Positions 1-12,147 of a stretch of DNA of 64,000 nucleotides are shown piece by piece. Source of the stretch: Synchiropus splendidus (taxonomy: Eukaryota; Chordata; Actinopteri; Syngnathiformes; Callionymidae); contig NC_071349.1 in NCBI RefSeq assembly GCF_027744825.2, positions 1,054,001 to 1,118,000 on the forward strand. The letters are read 5' to 3'. Numbering within the stretch: position 1 is the stretch's first letter; the number at the start of each line of letters is the position of its first letter. The notes beneath the pieces were generated by a model. It saw nothing but the letters and a program-made list of their open reading frames with translations, was not told the DNA's origin and made no database searches. The translations under genes were made by a program, and so were the position numbers.

Positions 1-188
1 GTTGCACATCAAATCTAAGCTGTCTGAAGTGTTTTTCCAAAGTTATCAACATTCTTATTTTTGGCGTTCCGGAATCAACTTTATCTCAGGCTGAACACGC
101 GTTTTACGCATTGTGCCATAACTTTGCAGGAAAGCTTCAGAACATGATATTTTCACTTCCCACTATAGCAGAAAGGGTCTTTCTCGTA
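1..188 (+). repeat. Representative satellite monomer with its landmark map
   Basis: Landmarks of the majority-type 188-bp unit, numbered from gttgcacatc: the trinucleotide cca or cga at about 37-39; ttatcaacattttta at about 43-57; TTCCGGAA (8-bp palindrome, BspEI core) at 67-74, extended to the 10-bp GTTCCGGAAC in units followed by ccacc; AAAACGCGTTTT (12-bp palindrome, MluI core) at 94-105; GAAGCTTC (8-bp palindrome, HindIII core) at 131-138; CTATAG at 163-168. The cga form adds TTTCGAAA at 34-41. Recurrent alternatives are atcgacc/acccacc at 74-80, tctgca/tacgca at 105-110 and aaattttc/aaatgttc near 147-154. This first copy carries tacgca and the less common attcttattttt. Confidence 0.9.
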
Positions 189-883
189 GTTGCACATCAA
201 ATCTAAGCTGTCTGATGTGTTTTTCGAAAGTTTTCAACATTTTTATGTTTGATGTTCCCGAATCGACCTTATCTCAGGCCGAAAACGCGTTTTCTGCATT
301 GTGCCATAACTTTGCAGGGAGACTTCAGAACATGAAATTTTCTCCTCCCACTAAAGCAGAAAGGGTATTTCTAGTACTTGCACATCAAATCTAAGCTGTC
401 TGAAGTGCTTTTCCAAAGTTATCAACATTCTTATGTTTGGCGTTCCGGAACCCACCTTATCTCAGCCTGAAAACGCGTTTTACATATTTTGCCATAACTT
501 TGCATGGAAGCTTCAGAACATGAAATTTTAACATCCCACTATAGCAGAAAGGGTATTTCTAGTAGTTGCACATCAAATCTAAGCTGTCTGAAGTGTTTTT
601 CCAAAGTTATCAACATTCTTATTTTTGGCGTTCCGGAATCAACTTTATCTCAGGCTGAACACGCGTTTTACGCATTGTGCCATAACTTTGCAGGAAAGCT
701 TCAGAACATGATATTTTCACTTCCCACTATAGCAGAAAGGGTCTTTCTCGTAGTTGCACATCAAATCTAAGCTGTCTGATGTGTTTTTCGAAAGTTTTCA
801 ACATTTTTATGTTTGATGTTCCCGAATCGACCTTATCTCAGGCCGAAAACGCGTTTTCTGCATTGTGCCATAACTTTGCAGGG
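1..883. repeat. Three-monomer tandem duplication, period 564 bp
   Basis: Positions 1-319 reappear at 565-883 with the same rare markers: ttcttatttttggcg, ctgaacacgcg, atgatattttcacttc, and the following unit's gatgttcccgaatc. The two copies separate after about 320/884, where gagacttcag faces gaagcttcag. The offset is exactly 3 x 188, so this is a duplication of three units whose left part lies before the window. The same marker combination is found once more at about 2165-2390, offset about 1503 bp from the second copy. Confidence 0.85.
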
Positions 884-3800
884 AAGCTTCAGAACATGAA
901 ATTTTCAACTCCCACTATAGCAGAAAGGGTCTTTCTAGGAGTTGCACATCAAATCTAAGCTGTCTGATATGTTTTTCCAAAGTTATCAACATTTTTATAT
1001 TTGGCGTTCCGGAACTCACCTTATCTCACGCATAAAACGCGTTTTCTGCATTGTGTCATAGCTTTGCAGGGAAGCTTTAGAACATGAAATTTTCACCTCC
1101 CACTATAGCAGAAAGGGTCTTTCTAGTAGTTGCACATCAAATCTAAGCTGTCTGAAATGTTTTTCCAAAGTTATCTACTTTTTTATGTTTGGCGTTCTTT
1201 AACCCACCTTATCTCAGGCTGAAAACGCGTTTTACGCATTGTGCCATAACTTTGGAGGGAAGCTTCAGAACATCGAATTTTCACCACCCCATATATCAGA
1301 AAGGGTCTTTCTAGAAGTTGCACATCAAATCTAAGCAGTCTGAAGTGTTTTTCCAAAGTTATCAACATTTTTATGTTTGGCGTACCGGAATCAACCTTAT
1401 CTCAGGCTGAAAACGCGTTTTCTGCATTGTGCCATAACTTTGCAGGGAAGCTTCAGAACATGAAATTTTAAACTTGCGCTATAGTAGAAAAGGACTTTCT
1501 AGTAGTTGTACATCAAATCTAAGCTGTCTGAAGTGTTTTTCCAAATTTATCCACATTTTAATGTTTGGCGTTCCGGAATCGACCTTATCTCAGGCTGAAA
1601 ACGCGTTTTACGCATTCTGCCATAACTTTGCATAAAGCTTCAGAACATTAAATTTTCATATCCCACTATAGCAGAAAGGGTCTTTCCAGTAGTTGCAGAT
1701 CATATCTAAGCTGTCTGAAATGTTTTTCCAAAGTTATAAACATTTTTATGTTTGGCGTTCTGGAACCCACCTTATCTCAGTCTGAAAATGTGTTTTCTGC
1801 ATTGTGCCGTAACTTTGCAGGGAAGCTTCAGAACATGAAAATTTCACCTCCCGCTATAGTAGAAAGGGTCTTTCTAGTAGTTGCACATCGAATCTAAGCT
1901 CTCTTAAGTGTCTTTTCGAAGTTATCAACACTTTTATGTTTGGCGTTCCAGAATCGACCTTATCTCAGCTTGAAAACGCGTTTTACGCATGGTGCCATAA
2001 CTATGCAGGGAAGCTTCAGAACATCAAATTTTCACCTCCCACAATGGCAGAAAGGGTCTTTCGAGTAGTTGCACATCAAATCTAAGCTGTCTGAAATGGT
2101 TTTCCAGAGTTATTAACATTTTTGTGTTTGGCGTTCCGGAACCCACCTTATCTCAGGCTGAAAACGCGTTTTACGCATTGTGCCATAACTTTGCAGGAAA
2201 GCTTCAGAACATGATATTTTCACTTCCCACTATAGCAGAAAGGGTCTTTCTCGTAGTTGCACATCAAATCTAAGCTGTCTGATGTGTTTTTCGAAAGTTT
2301 TCAACATTTTTATGTTTGATGTTCCCGAATCGACCTTATCTCAGGCCGAAAACGCGTTTTCTGCATTGTGCCATAACTTTGCAGGGAAGCTTCAGAATAT
2401 GATATTTTAACCTCCCACTATTGCAGAAAGGGTCTGTCTTGTAGTTGCACATCAAATCTAAGCTGTCTGAAGTGTATTTCAAAAGTTATCAACATTTTTA
2501 TGTTTGGCGTTCTGGAAACCACCTTATCTCAGGCTGAAAACACGTTTTCTGCATTGTGCCATAACTTTGCAGGGCGACTTCAGAACATGAAATTTTCTCC
2601 TCCCACTATATCAGAAAGGGTATTTCTAGTAGTTGCACATCAAATCTAAGTTGTCTGAAGTGTTTTTCCAAAGTTATCAACATTTTCATGTTTGGCGTTC
2701 CAGAATCAACCGTATCTCAGGCTGAAAATGCGTTTTACGCAATTTGACATAACTTTGCAGGAAAGCCTCACAACATGAAATTTTCACCTCCCACTATAGC
2801 AGAAAGGGTCTTTCCAGTAGTTGCACATCAAATCTAAGCTGTCTGATGAGTTGTTCCAAAGTTATCAACATTTTCATGTTTGGCGTTCCGGAACTCACCT
2901 TATCTCACGCTTAAAACACGTTTTCTGCATTGTAGCATAACTTTGCAGGGAAGCTTCAGAACATGATATTTTCACCTCCCACGATAGCAGAAAGAGTATT
3001 TCTAGTAGTTGCACAACAAACTAATCTGTCTGAAGTGTTTTTCAAAAGTTATCAACATTTTTATGTTTGGCGTTCCGGAATCGACCTTATCTCAGGATGA
3101 AAAATCGTTTTCTGCATTGTCCCATGACTTTGCAGGGAAGCTTCAGAACATGAAATTTTCACCTCCAACTATAGTGGAAAGGGTCTTTCTAGTAGTTGCA
3201 CATCAAATCTAAGCTGTCTGAAGTGATTTTCCAAAGTTATCAACATTTTTATTTTGGCGTTCTGGAACCCACCTTATCTCAGGCTGAAAACGAGTTTTAC
3301 GCATTGTGCCATAACTTTGCAGGGAAGCTTCAGAACATGAAATTTTCACCTCCCACTATAGCAGAAAGGGTCTTTCTTGTAGTTGCACATCAAATCTAAG
3401 CTGTCTGAAGTGTTTTTCGAAAGTTTTCAACAATTTTATGTTTGGTGTTCCTGAATCGACCTTATCTCAGGACGAAAACGCGTTTTCTGCATTGTGCCAT
3501 AACTTTGCAGTGCGACTTCAGAACATGAATTTTTCTCCTCCCACTATATCAGAAAGGGTATTTCTAGTAGTTGCACATCAAATCTAAGCTGTCTGAAGTC
3601 TTTTTCCAAAGTTATCAACACTTTTATGTTTGCCGTTCCGGAATCGACCTTATCTCAGGCTGAAAACACGATTTACGCATTCTGCCATAATTTTCAGGGA
3701 AGCTTCAGAACATGAAATTTTCATATCCCACTATAGCAGAAAGGGTCTTTCTAGTAGTTGCACATCAAATCTAAGCTGTCTGAAGTGTTTTTCCAAAGTT

Positions 3801-4470
3801 ATCAACATTTTTACGTTTGGCGTTCCGGAATCGAGCTTATCTCAGGCTGAAAACGTGTTTTCTGCATTGTGCCATAACTTTGCAGGCAAGCTTCAGAACA
3901 TGAAATTTTCATATCCCACTATAGCAGAAAGGGTCTTTCTAGTAGTCTCACATCAAATCTAAGCTGTCTGAAGTGTTTTTCCTGAGTTATCAACATTTTT
4001 ATGTTTGGCGTTCTGAAATCAACCTCATCTCAGGCTGAAAACGCGTTTCACGCATTGTGCCATAACTTTGCAGGGAAGCTTCAGAACATGAAATTTTAAC
4101 ATCCCACTATAGCAGAAAGGGTTTTTCTAAAGTTATCAACATTCTTATGTTTGGCGTTCCGGAATCAACCTTATCTCAGGCTGAAAACGCGTTTTACGCA
4201 TTGTGCCATAACTTTGCAGGGAAGCTTCAGAACATGAAATGTTCGCCTCCCACTATAGCACATAGGGTCTTTCTAGTAGTTGCACATCAAATCTAAGCTG
4301 TCTGAAGTGTTTTTCTAAAGTTATCAACATTCTTATGTTTGGCGTTCCGGAATCAACCTTATCTCAGGCTGAAAACGCGTTTTACGCATTGTGCCATAAC
4401 TTTGCAGGAAAGCTTCAGAACATGAAATTTTCAACTCCCACTATTACAGAAAGGGTATTTCTAGTAGTTG
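884..4470. repeat. Diverged monomers without a regular higher-order period
   Basis: About 19 units, each recognisable but carrying many private substitutions and small indels, for example ttgcataaagcttc near 1628 (one base short). The only clear internal copy is about 2165-2390, which carries the markers of the 1-883 block. No longer period is apparent by eye. The mixed, individually mutated units are what an older, no longer homogenised part of a satellite looks like. No gene or other element was seen. Confidence 0.8.
4119..4126. other. Junction of a 42-bp deletion inside one monomer
   Basis: At 4119-4126 the run gggttttt joins the end of the gaaagggtctttc block directly to the tttttctaaag block of the next unit. 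The 42 bases that normally lie between them, including the whole gttgcacatc unit start, are missing. Both ends of the lost segment lie next to T runs, so a short-homology deletion is plausible. This is the largest single indel seen in the window and makes the only strongly shortened unit, about 146 bp. Confidence 0.9.
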
Positions 4471-5222
4471 CACATCAAATCTAAGCTGTCTGAAGTGTTT
4501 TTCGAAAGTTATCAACACTTTTATGTTTGGCGTTCCGGAATCGACCTTATCTCAGGCTGAAAACACGATTTACGCATTCTGCCATAACTTTGCAGGGAAG
4601 CTTCAGAACATGAAATTTTAACCTCCCACTATAGCAGAAAGGGTATTTCTAGTAGTTGCATATCAAATCTAAGCTGTCTGTAGAGTTTTTCCTGAGTTAT
4701 CAACATTTTTATGTTTGGCGTTCTGAAATCAACCTTATCTCAGGCTGAAAACGCGTTTCACGCATTGTGCCATAACTTTGCAGGGATGCTTCAGAACATG
4801 AAATTTTAACCTCCCACTATAACAGAATGGGTCTTTCTAGTAGTTGCCCATCAAATCTTAGCTGTCTGAAGTGTTTTTCCAAAGTTCTCAACATTTTTAT
4901 GTTTGGCGTTCTGAAATCAACCTCATCTCAGGCTGAAAACGCGTTTTACGCATTGTGCCATAACTTTGCAGGGAAGCTTTAGAAAATGAAATTTTTACCT
5001 CCCACTATAGCAGAAAGGATCTTTCTAGTAGTTGCACATAAAATCTAAGCTGTCTGAAGTGTTTTTCCAAAGTTATCAACATTCTAATGTTTGGCGTTCC
5101 GGAATCGACCTTATCTCAGGCTGAAAACGCGTTTCCTGCATTGTGGCATAACTTTGTAGGGAAGCTTCAGAACATGAAATTTTCACCTCCCACTGTAGCA
5201 GAAAGGGCCTTTCTAGTAGTTG
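4471..5222. repeat. Four-monomer HOR, copy 1 of a 752-bp tandem pair
   Basis: The segment beginning cacatcaaat at 4471 is repeated from 5223 with offset 752 = 4 x 188. Diagnostic markers in order are aaaacacgatttacgc, gtctgtagagtttttcctg, ctgcccatcaaatcttagc-type changes, and cattgtggcataactttgta with cactgtagcag. Upstream of 4471 the two copies differ (ctattacag against ctgtagcag), which fixes the left limit to within about 30 bp. Confidence 0.88.
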
Positions 5223-5974
5223 CACATCAAATCTAAGCTGTCTGAAGTGTTTTTCGAAAGTTATCAACACTTTTATGTTTGGCGTTCCGGAATCGACCTT
5301 ATCTCAGGCTGAAAACACGATTTACGCATTCTGCCATAACTTTGCAGGGAAGCTTCAGAACATGAAATTTTAACCTCCCACTATAGCAGAAAGGGTATTT
5401 CTAGTAGTTGCATATCAAATCTAAGCTGTCTGTAGAGTTTTTCCTGAGTTATCAACATTTTTATGTTTGGCGTTCTGAAATCAACCTTATCTCAGGCTGA
5501 AAACGCGTTTCACGCATTGTGCCATAACTTTGCAGGGATGCTTCAGAACATGAAATTTTAACCTCCCACTATAACAGAATGGGTCTTTCTAGTAGTTGCC
5601 CATCAAATCTTAGCTGTCTGAAGTGTTTTTCCAAAGTTCTCAACATTTTTATGTTTGGCGTTCTGAAATCAACCTCATCTCAGGCTGAAAACGCGTTTTA
5701 CGCATTGTGCCATAACTTTGCAGGGAAGCTTTAGAAAATGAAATTTTTACCTCCCACTATAGCAGAAAGGATCTTTCTAGTAGTTGCACATAAAATCTAA
5801 GCTGTCTGAAGTGTTTTTCCAAAGTTATCAACATTCTAATGTTTGGCGTTCCGGAATCGACCTTATCTCAGGCTGAAAACGCGTTTCCTGCATTGTGGCA
5901 TAACTTTGTAGGGAAGCTTCAGAACATGAAATTTTCACCTCCCACTGTAGCAGAAAGGGCCTTTCTAGTAGTTG
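5223..5974. repeat. Four-monomer HOR, copy 2 of a 752-bp tandem pair
   Basis: This is the immediate tandem copy of 4471-5222 and looks nearly identical along its length. The match stops at 5975, where the following unit switches to a different subtype. A third copy of the same four units sits away from this pair at 9361-10112. Confidence 0.88.
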
Positions 5975-7174
5975 CACATCAAATCTAAGCTGTCTGAAGT
6001 GTTTTTCCAAAGTTATCAACATTTTTATGTTTGGCGTTCCGGAATCGACCATATCTCGGGATGAAAAATAGTTTTCTGCATTGTCCCATAACTTTGCAGG
6101 GAAGCTTCAGAACTTGAAATTTTGACCTCCCAATATAGCAGAAAGGGTCTTTCTAGTAGATGCACATCAAATCTAAGCTGTCTGAAGTGTTTTTCCAAAG
6201 TTATCAACATTTTTATGTTTGGCGTTCTGGAACCCACCTAATCTTAGGCTGAAAACGCGTTTTCTGCATTGTGCCATAACTTTGCTGGGAAGCTTCAGAA
6301 CATGACATTTTCACCTCCCACTAAAGCAGAAAGGGTCTTTCTAGTAGTTGCACATCAAATCTAAGCTGTCTGGAATGTTTTTCCAAAGTTATCAACATTT
6401 TTATGTTTGGCGTTCCGGAGCCCACCTTATCTCAGGCTGAAAACGCGTTTTCTACATCGTGCCATAACTTTGCAGGGAATCTTCAGAACATGAAATTTTC
6501 ACCTCCCACTACAGCAGAAAGGGTCTTTCTAGTAGTTGCACATCAAATCTAAGCTGTCTGAAGTGTTTTTCGAAAGTTATCAACATTTTTATGTTTGGCG
6601 TTCCGGAATCGACCATATCTCGGGATGAAAAATAGTTTTCTGCATTGTCCCATAACTTTGCAGGGAAGCTTCAGAACTTGAAATTTTGACCTCCCAATAT
6701 AGCAGAAAGGGTCTTTCTAGTAGATGCACATCAAATCTAAGCTGACTGAAGTGTTTTTCGAAAGTTATCAACATTTTTATGTTTGGCGTTCCGGAACCCA
6801 CCTTATCTCAAGCTGAAAACGAGTTGTCTGCATTGTGCCATAACTTTGCAGGGAAGCTTCAGAACATGAAATGTTCACCTCCCACTATAGCAGAAAGGGT
6901 CTTTTTAGTAGTTGCACATCAAATCTAAGCTGTCTGAAGTGTTTTTCCAAAGTTAGCAACATTTTTATGTCTGGCGTTCCGGAACCCCCCTTATCTCAGG
7001 CTGAAAACGCGTTTTCTGCATTGTGCCATAACTTTGCAGGGAAGCTTCAGAACATGAAATTTTAACCTCCCACTGTAACAGAAAGGGTCTTTTTAGTAGT
7101 TGCACATCAAATCTAAGCTGTATGAAGTGTTTTTCGAAAGTTTTCAACATTTTTATGTTTGGTGTTCCTGAATC
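5975..7174. repeat. Mixed monomers with an internal 564-bp duplication
   Basis: About six units. Positions 6009-6230 recur at 6573-6794, offset 564, sharing the rare markers ccatatctcggg, gaaaaatagttttctg, cagaacttgaaattttgac and gtagatgcacatc. One difference is cca in the first copy and cga in the second. The units between them, and those up to 7174, are ordinary monomers. Nothing else was seen. Confidence 0.8.
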
Positions 7175-7775
7175 GACCTTATCTCAGGCTGAAAACGCGT
7201 TTTCTGCATTGTGCCATAACTTTGCAGGGAAGCTTCAAAACATGAAATTTTAACCTCCCACTGTAGCAGAAAGGGTCTTTCTAGTAGTTGCACATCAAAT
7301 CTAAGCTGTCTGAAGTGTTTTTCGAAAGTTATCAACATTTTTATGTTTGGCGTTCCGGAATTGACCTTATCTCAGGCTGAAAACGCGTTTTACGCATTGT
7401 GCCATAACTTTGCAGGGAAGCTTCAGAAAATGAAATTTTCACCTCCCACTATAGCAGAAAGGGTCTTTCTCGTAGTTGCTCATCAGATCTAAGCTGTCTG
7501 AAGTGTTTTTCGAAAGTTATGAACATTTTTATGTTTCGCGTTCCGTAATCGACCTTATCTCAGGATGAAAAATCGTTTTCTGCATTGTCCCATAACTTTC
7601 CATGGGAAGCTTCAGAACATGAAATTTTGACCTCCCACTATAGCAGAAAGGGTCTTTCTGGTAGTTGCACATCAAATCTAAGCTGTCTGAAGTGTTTTTC
7701 GAAAGTTATCGACATTTTTATGTTTGGCGTTCCGGAATCGACCTTATCTCAGGCTGAAAACGCGTTTTACGCATT
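7175..7775. repeat. Segment duplicated 3010 bp downstream, copy 1
   Basis: This segment matches 10185-10785 at offset 3010 (16 x 188 + 2) with a few mismatches, for example cttcaaaacatg against cttcagaacatg. It includes the unusual units with gttatgaacatttttatg plus tttcgcgttccgtaatc and the one-base-longer ctttccatgggaagc. It overlaps the start of the block copied to about 15.0 kb, so this region has donated sequence in two directions. Confidence 0.82.
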
Positions 7776-9408
7776 TTGCCATAACCTTGCAGGGAAGCTT
7801 GAGAACATGAAATTTTCACGTCCCACTATAGCAGAAAGGGTCTTTCTAGTATTTGCACATCAAATCTAAGCTGTCTGAAGTGTTTTTCCAAAGTTATCAA
7901 CATTTTTATGTTTGGCGTTCCGGAATCGACCTTATTTCAGGATGAAAAATCGTTTTCTGCATTGTCCCATAACTTTGCAGGGAAGCTTCAGAACATGAAA
8001 TTTTCACGTCCCACTATAGCAGAAAGGGTCTTTCTAGTAGTTGCACATCAAATCTAAGCTGTCTGAAGTGTTTTTCTAAAGTTATCAACATTTTTATGTT
8101 TGGCGTTCCGGAACCCACCTTATCTCAGGCTGAAAACGCGTTTTGTGTATTATGCCATAACTTCTCAGGGAAGCTTCAGAAAATGAAATTTTCACCTCCC
8201 ACTATAGCAGAAAGGATCTTTCTAGTAGTTGCATATCAAATCTAAGCTGTCTGAAGTGTTTTTCCAAAGTTATCAACATTTTTATGTTTGGCGTTCTGGA
8301 ATCGACCTTATCTCAGGCTGAAAACGCGTTTTCTGCATTGTGCCAAAACTTTGCAGGGAAGCTTCAGAACATGAAATTTTCAACTCCCACTATGACAGAC
8401 AGGGTCTTTGTAGTAGTTACACATCAAATCTAAGCTCTCTGAAGTGTTTTTCCAAAGTTGTCAACATTTTTATGTTTGGCGTTCCGAAACCCACATTATC
8501 TCTGGCTGAAAACGCGTTTTCTGCTTTGTGCCATAACTTTGATGGGAATCTTCAGAACATGAAATTTTAACCTCCCACAATAGCATAAAGGGTCTTTCTT
8601 GTAGTTGCACTTCAAATCTAAGCTGTCTGAAGTGGTTTTCCAAAGTTATCAACATTTTTATGTTTGGCGTTCCGGAACCCACCTTTTTTCAGGCTGAAAA
8701 CGCGTTTTCTGCATTGCGCCATAACTTTGCAGGGAAGCTTCAGAACAAGAAATTTTCACCTCCCACTATAGCAGAAAGGGTCTTTCTAGTAGTTGCACAT
8801 CAAATCTAAGCTGTCTGAAATGTTTTTTCCAAACTTATCAACATTTTTATATTTGGCGTTTCGGAACCCACCTTATCTCAGGCTGAAAACGCGTTTTCTG
8901 CATTGTTCCTTAACTTTGCAGGGAAGCTTCAGAACATGAAATTTTCAACTCCCACTATAACAGACAGGGTCCTTGTAGTAGTTGCACATCAAATCCAAGC
9001 TGTCTGAAGTGTTTTTCCAAAGTTATCAACATTTTTATGTTTGGCGTTCCGGAACCCACCTTATCTCAGGCTGAAAACGCATTTTCTGCATTGTGCCATA
9101 ACTTTGAAGGAAAGCTTCAGAACATGAAAGTTTCACCTCCCACTATAGCAGAAAGGGTCTTTCTAGTAGTTGCACATCAAATATAAGCTGTCTGATGTGT
9201 TTTTCCAAAGTTATCAACATTTTTATGTTTGGCGTTCCGGAACCCACCTTATCTCACGCTGAAAACGCGTTTTCTGCATTGTGCCATAACTTTGAAGGAA
9301 AGCTTCAGAACACGAAATGTTCACCTCCCACTATAGCAGAAAGGGTCTTTATAGTAGTTGCACATCAAATCTAAGCTGTCTGAAGTGTTTTTCGAAAGTT
9401 ATCAACAC
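7703..9408. repeat. Nine-monomer block duplicated 7335 bp away, copy 1
   Basis: About 1.7 kb here matches 15038-16743 at a constant offset of 7335 bp (39 x 188 + 3). Rare markers shared in order include cattttgccataacc, gttttgtgtattatgcc, cactatgacagacaggg, gttacacatc, ctttgatgggaatc, gcacttcaaatc, cagaacaagaaatt and cagaacacgaaatg. Only scattered single-base differences were noticed, such as tgccaaaact against tgccataact. Its right end meets the 9361-10112 block. Confidence 0.88.
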
Positions 9409-10112
9409 TTTTATGTTTGGCGTTCCGGAATCGACCTTATCTCAGGCTGAAAACACGATTTACGCATTCTGCCATAACTTTGCAGGGAAGCTTCAGAACA
9501 TGAAATTTTAACCTCCCACTATAGCAGAAAGGGTATTTCTAGTAGTTGCATATCAAATCTAAGCTGTCTGTAGAGTTTTTCCTGAGTTATCAACATTTTT
9601 ATGTTTGGCGTTCTGAAATCAACCTTATCTCAGGCTGAAAACGCGTTTCACGCATTGTGCCATAACTTTGCAGTGATGCTTCAGAACATGAAATTTTAAC
9701 CTCCCACTATAACAGAATGGGTCTTTCTAGTAGTTGCCCATCAAATCTTAGCTGTCTGAAGTGTTTTTCCAAAGTTCTCAACATTTTTATGTTTGGCGTT
9801 CTGAAATCAACCTCATCTCAGGCTGAAAACGCGTTTTACGCATTGTGCCATAACTTTGCAGGGAAGCTTTAGAAAATGAAATTTTTACCTCCCACTATAG
9901 CAGAAAGGATCTTTCTAGTAGTTGCACATAAAATCTAAGCTGTCTGAAGTGTTTTTCCAAAGTTATCAACATTCTAATGTTTGGCGTTCCGGAATCGACC
10001 TTATCTCAGGCTGAAAACGCGTTTCCTGCATTGTGGCATAACTTTGTAGGGAAGCTTCAGAACATGAAATTTTCACCTCCCACTGTAGCAGAAAGGGCCT
10101 TTCTAGTAGTTG
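9361..10112. repeat. Dispersed third copy of the 4471-type 752-bp HOR
   Basis: These four units carry the same ordered markers as 4471-5222 and 5223-5974 (acacgatttacgc, gtctgtagagttttt, aacagaatggg, gtggcataactttgta), with at least one private change (cagtgatgcttc). The copy lies about 4.1 kb from the tandem pair and inside a region otherwise related to 7.2-9.4 kb, so it looks transposed within the array by unequal exchange or conversion. Confidence 0.85.
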
Positions 10113-10184
10113 CACATCAAATCTAAGCTGTCTGAAGTGTTTTTCGAAAGTTATCAACACTTTTATGTTTGGCGTTCCGGAATC

Positions 10185-10785
10185 GACCTTATCTCAGGCT
10201 GAAAACGCGTTTTCTGCATTGTGCCATAACTTTGCAGGGAAGCTTCAGAACATGAAATTTTAACCTCCCACTGTAGCAGAAAGGGTCTTTCTAGTAGTTG
10301 CACATCAAATCTAAGCTGTCTGAAGTGTTTTTCGAAAGTTATCAACATTTTTATGTTTGGCGTTCCGGAATTGAACTTATCTCAGGCTGAAAACGCGTTT
10401 TACGCATTGTGCCATAACTTTGCAGGGAAGCTTCAGAAAATGAAATTTTCACCTCCCACTATAGCAGAAAGGGTCTTTCTCGTAGTTGCTCATCAGATCT
10501 AAGCTGTCTGAAGTGTTTTTCGAAAGTTATGAACATTTTTATGTTTCGCGTTCCGTAATCGACCTTATCTCAGGATGAAAAATCGTTTTCTGCATTGTCC
10601 CATAACTTTCCATGGGAAGCTTCAGAACATGAAATTTTGACCTCCCACTATAGCAGAAAGGGTCTTTCTGGTAGTTGCACATCAAATCTAAGCTGTCTGA
10701 AGTGTTTTTCGAAAGTTATCGACATTTTTATGTTTGGCGTTCCGGAATCGACCTTATCTCAGGCTGAAAACGCGTTTTACGCATT
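10185..10785. repeat. Segment duplicated from 7175-7775, copy 2
   Basis: This is the second copy of the 3010-bp-offset pair. It ends near 10785, where this copy continues with gtgccataactttgcagg while the first continues with ttgccataaccttgcagg. It runs on into the 10644 tandem four-monomer pair, so the 3' part of this segment was itself re-amplified. Confidence 0.82.
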
Positions 10786-11395
10786 GTGCCATAACTTTGC
10801 AGGGAAGCTTCAGAACATGAAATGTTCACGTCCCACTATAGCAGAAAGGGTCTTTCTAGTAGTTGCACATGAAATCTAAGCTATCTGAAGTGTTTTTCGA
10901 AAGTTATCAACATTTTTACGTTTGGCGTTCCGGAATCGACTTTATCTCAGGACGAAAAATCGTTTTCTGCATTGTCCCATAACTTTGCAGGGAAGCTTCA
11001 GAGCATGAAATTTTCACCTTCCACTATAGCAGAAAGGGTCTTTCTAGTAGTTGCTCATTGAATCTAAGCTGTCTGAAGTGTTGTTCCAAAGTAATCAACA
11101 TTTTTACGTTTGGCGTTTTGGAAACCTCCTTATCTCTGGCTGAAAACGCGTTTTCTGCATTGTGCCATAACTTTGCAGGGAAGCTTCAGAACATGAAATG
11201 TTCACCTCCCACTATAGCAGAAAGGGTCTTTCTAGTAGTTGCACATCAAATCTAAGCTGTCTGAAGTGTTTTTCGATAGTTATCAACATTTTCACGTTTG
11301 GCGTTTTGGAAACCACCTTATCTCAGGCTGAAAACGCGTTTTCTGCATTGTGCCATAACTTCTCAGGGAAGCTTCAGAACATGAAATGTTCACGT
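10644..11395. repeat. Four-monomer HOR, copy 1 of a second 752-bp pair
   Basis: From cccactatag at 10644 the sequence repeats from 11396 at offset 752. Markers include gttatcgacattttta, aatgttcacgtccc, gttgctcattgaatc, and the subtype gttgttccaaagtaatc followed by gcgttttggaaacc. In that last subtype the TTCCGGAA palindrome is lost. These four units differ from those of the 4471 pair, so the two 752-bp expansions are independent events. Confidence 0.88.
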
Positions 11396-12147
11396 CCCAC
11401 TATAGCAGAAAGGGTCTTTCTGGTAGTTGCACATCAAATCTAAGCTGTCTGAAGTGTTTTTCGAAAGTTATCGACATTTTTATGTTTGGCGTTCCGGAAT
11501 CGACCTTATCTCAGGCTGAAAACGCGTTTTACGCATTGTGCCATAACTTTGCAGGGAAGCTTCAGAACATGAAATGTTCACGTCCCACTATAGCAGAAAG
11601 GGTCTTTCTAGTAGTTGCACATGAAATCTAAGCTGTCTGAAGTGTTTTTCGAAAGTTATCAACATTTTTACGTTTGGCGTTCCGGAATCGACTTTATCTC
11701 AGGACGAAAAATCGTTTTCTGCATTGTCCCATAACTTTGCAGGGAAGCTTCAGAGCATGAAATTTTCACCTCCCACTATAGCAGAAAGGGTCTTTCTAGT
11801 AGTTGCTCATTGAATCTAAGCTGTCTGAAGTGTTGTTCCAAAGTAATCAACATTTTTACGTTTGGCGTTTTGGAAACCTCCTTATCTCTGGCTGAAAACG
11901 CGTTTTCTGCATTGTGCCATAACTTTGCAGGGAAGCTTCAGAACATGAAATGTTCACCTCCCACTATAGCAGAAAGGGTCTTTCTAGTAGTTGCACATCA
12001 AATCTAAGCTGTCTGAAGTGTTTTTCCAAAGTTATCAACATTTTCACGTTTGGCGTTTTGGAAACCACCTTATCTCAGGCTGAAAACGCGTTTTCTGCAT
12101 TGTGCCATAACTTCTCAGGGAAGCTTCAGAACATGAAATGTTCACGT
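11396..12147. repeat. Four-monomer HOR, copy 2 of a second 752-bp pair
   Basis: Tandem copy of 10644-11395 with a few substitutions: ctgtctgaag against ctatctgaag, ccaaag against cgatag, and cctcccac against ccttccac. A third round would start at 12148, but the sequence there quickly departs (ctgtcagaagtgttgttcc). Confidence 0.88.

Noticed and set aside
9361..10112. Inverted repeats on the scale of monomers or blocks
   Set aside because: All units keep one orientation. The only inverted repeat beyond the short intra-unit palindromes is the 10-bp arm at the 12-bp insertion.
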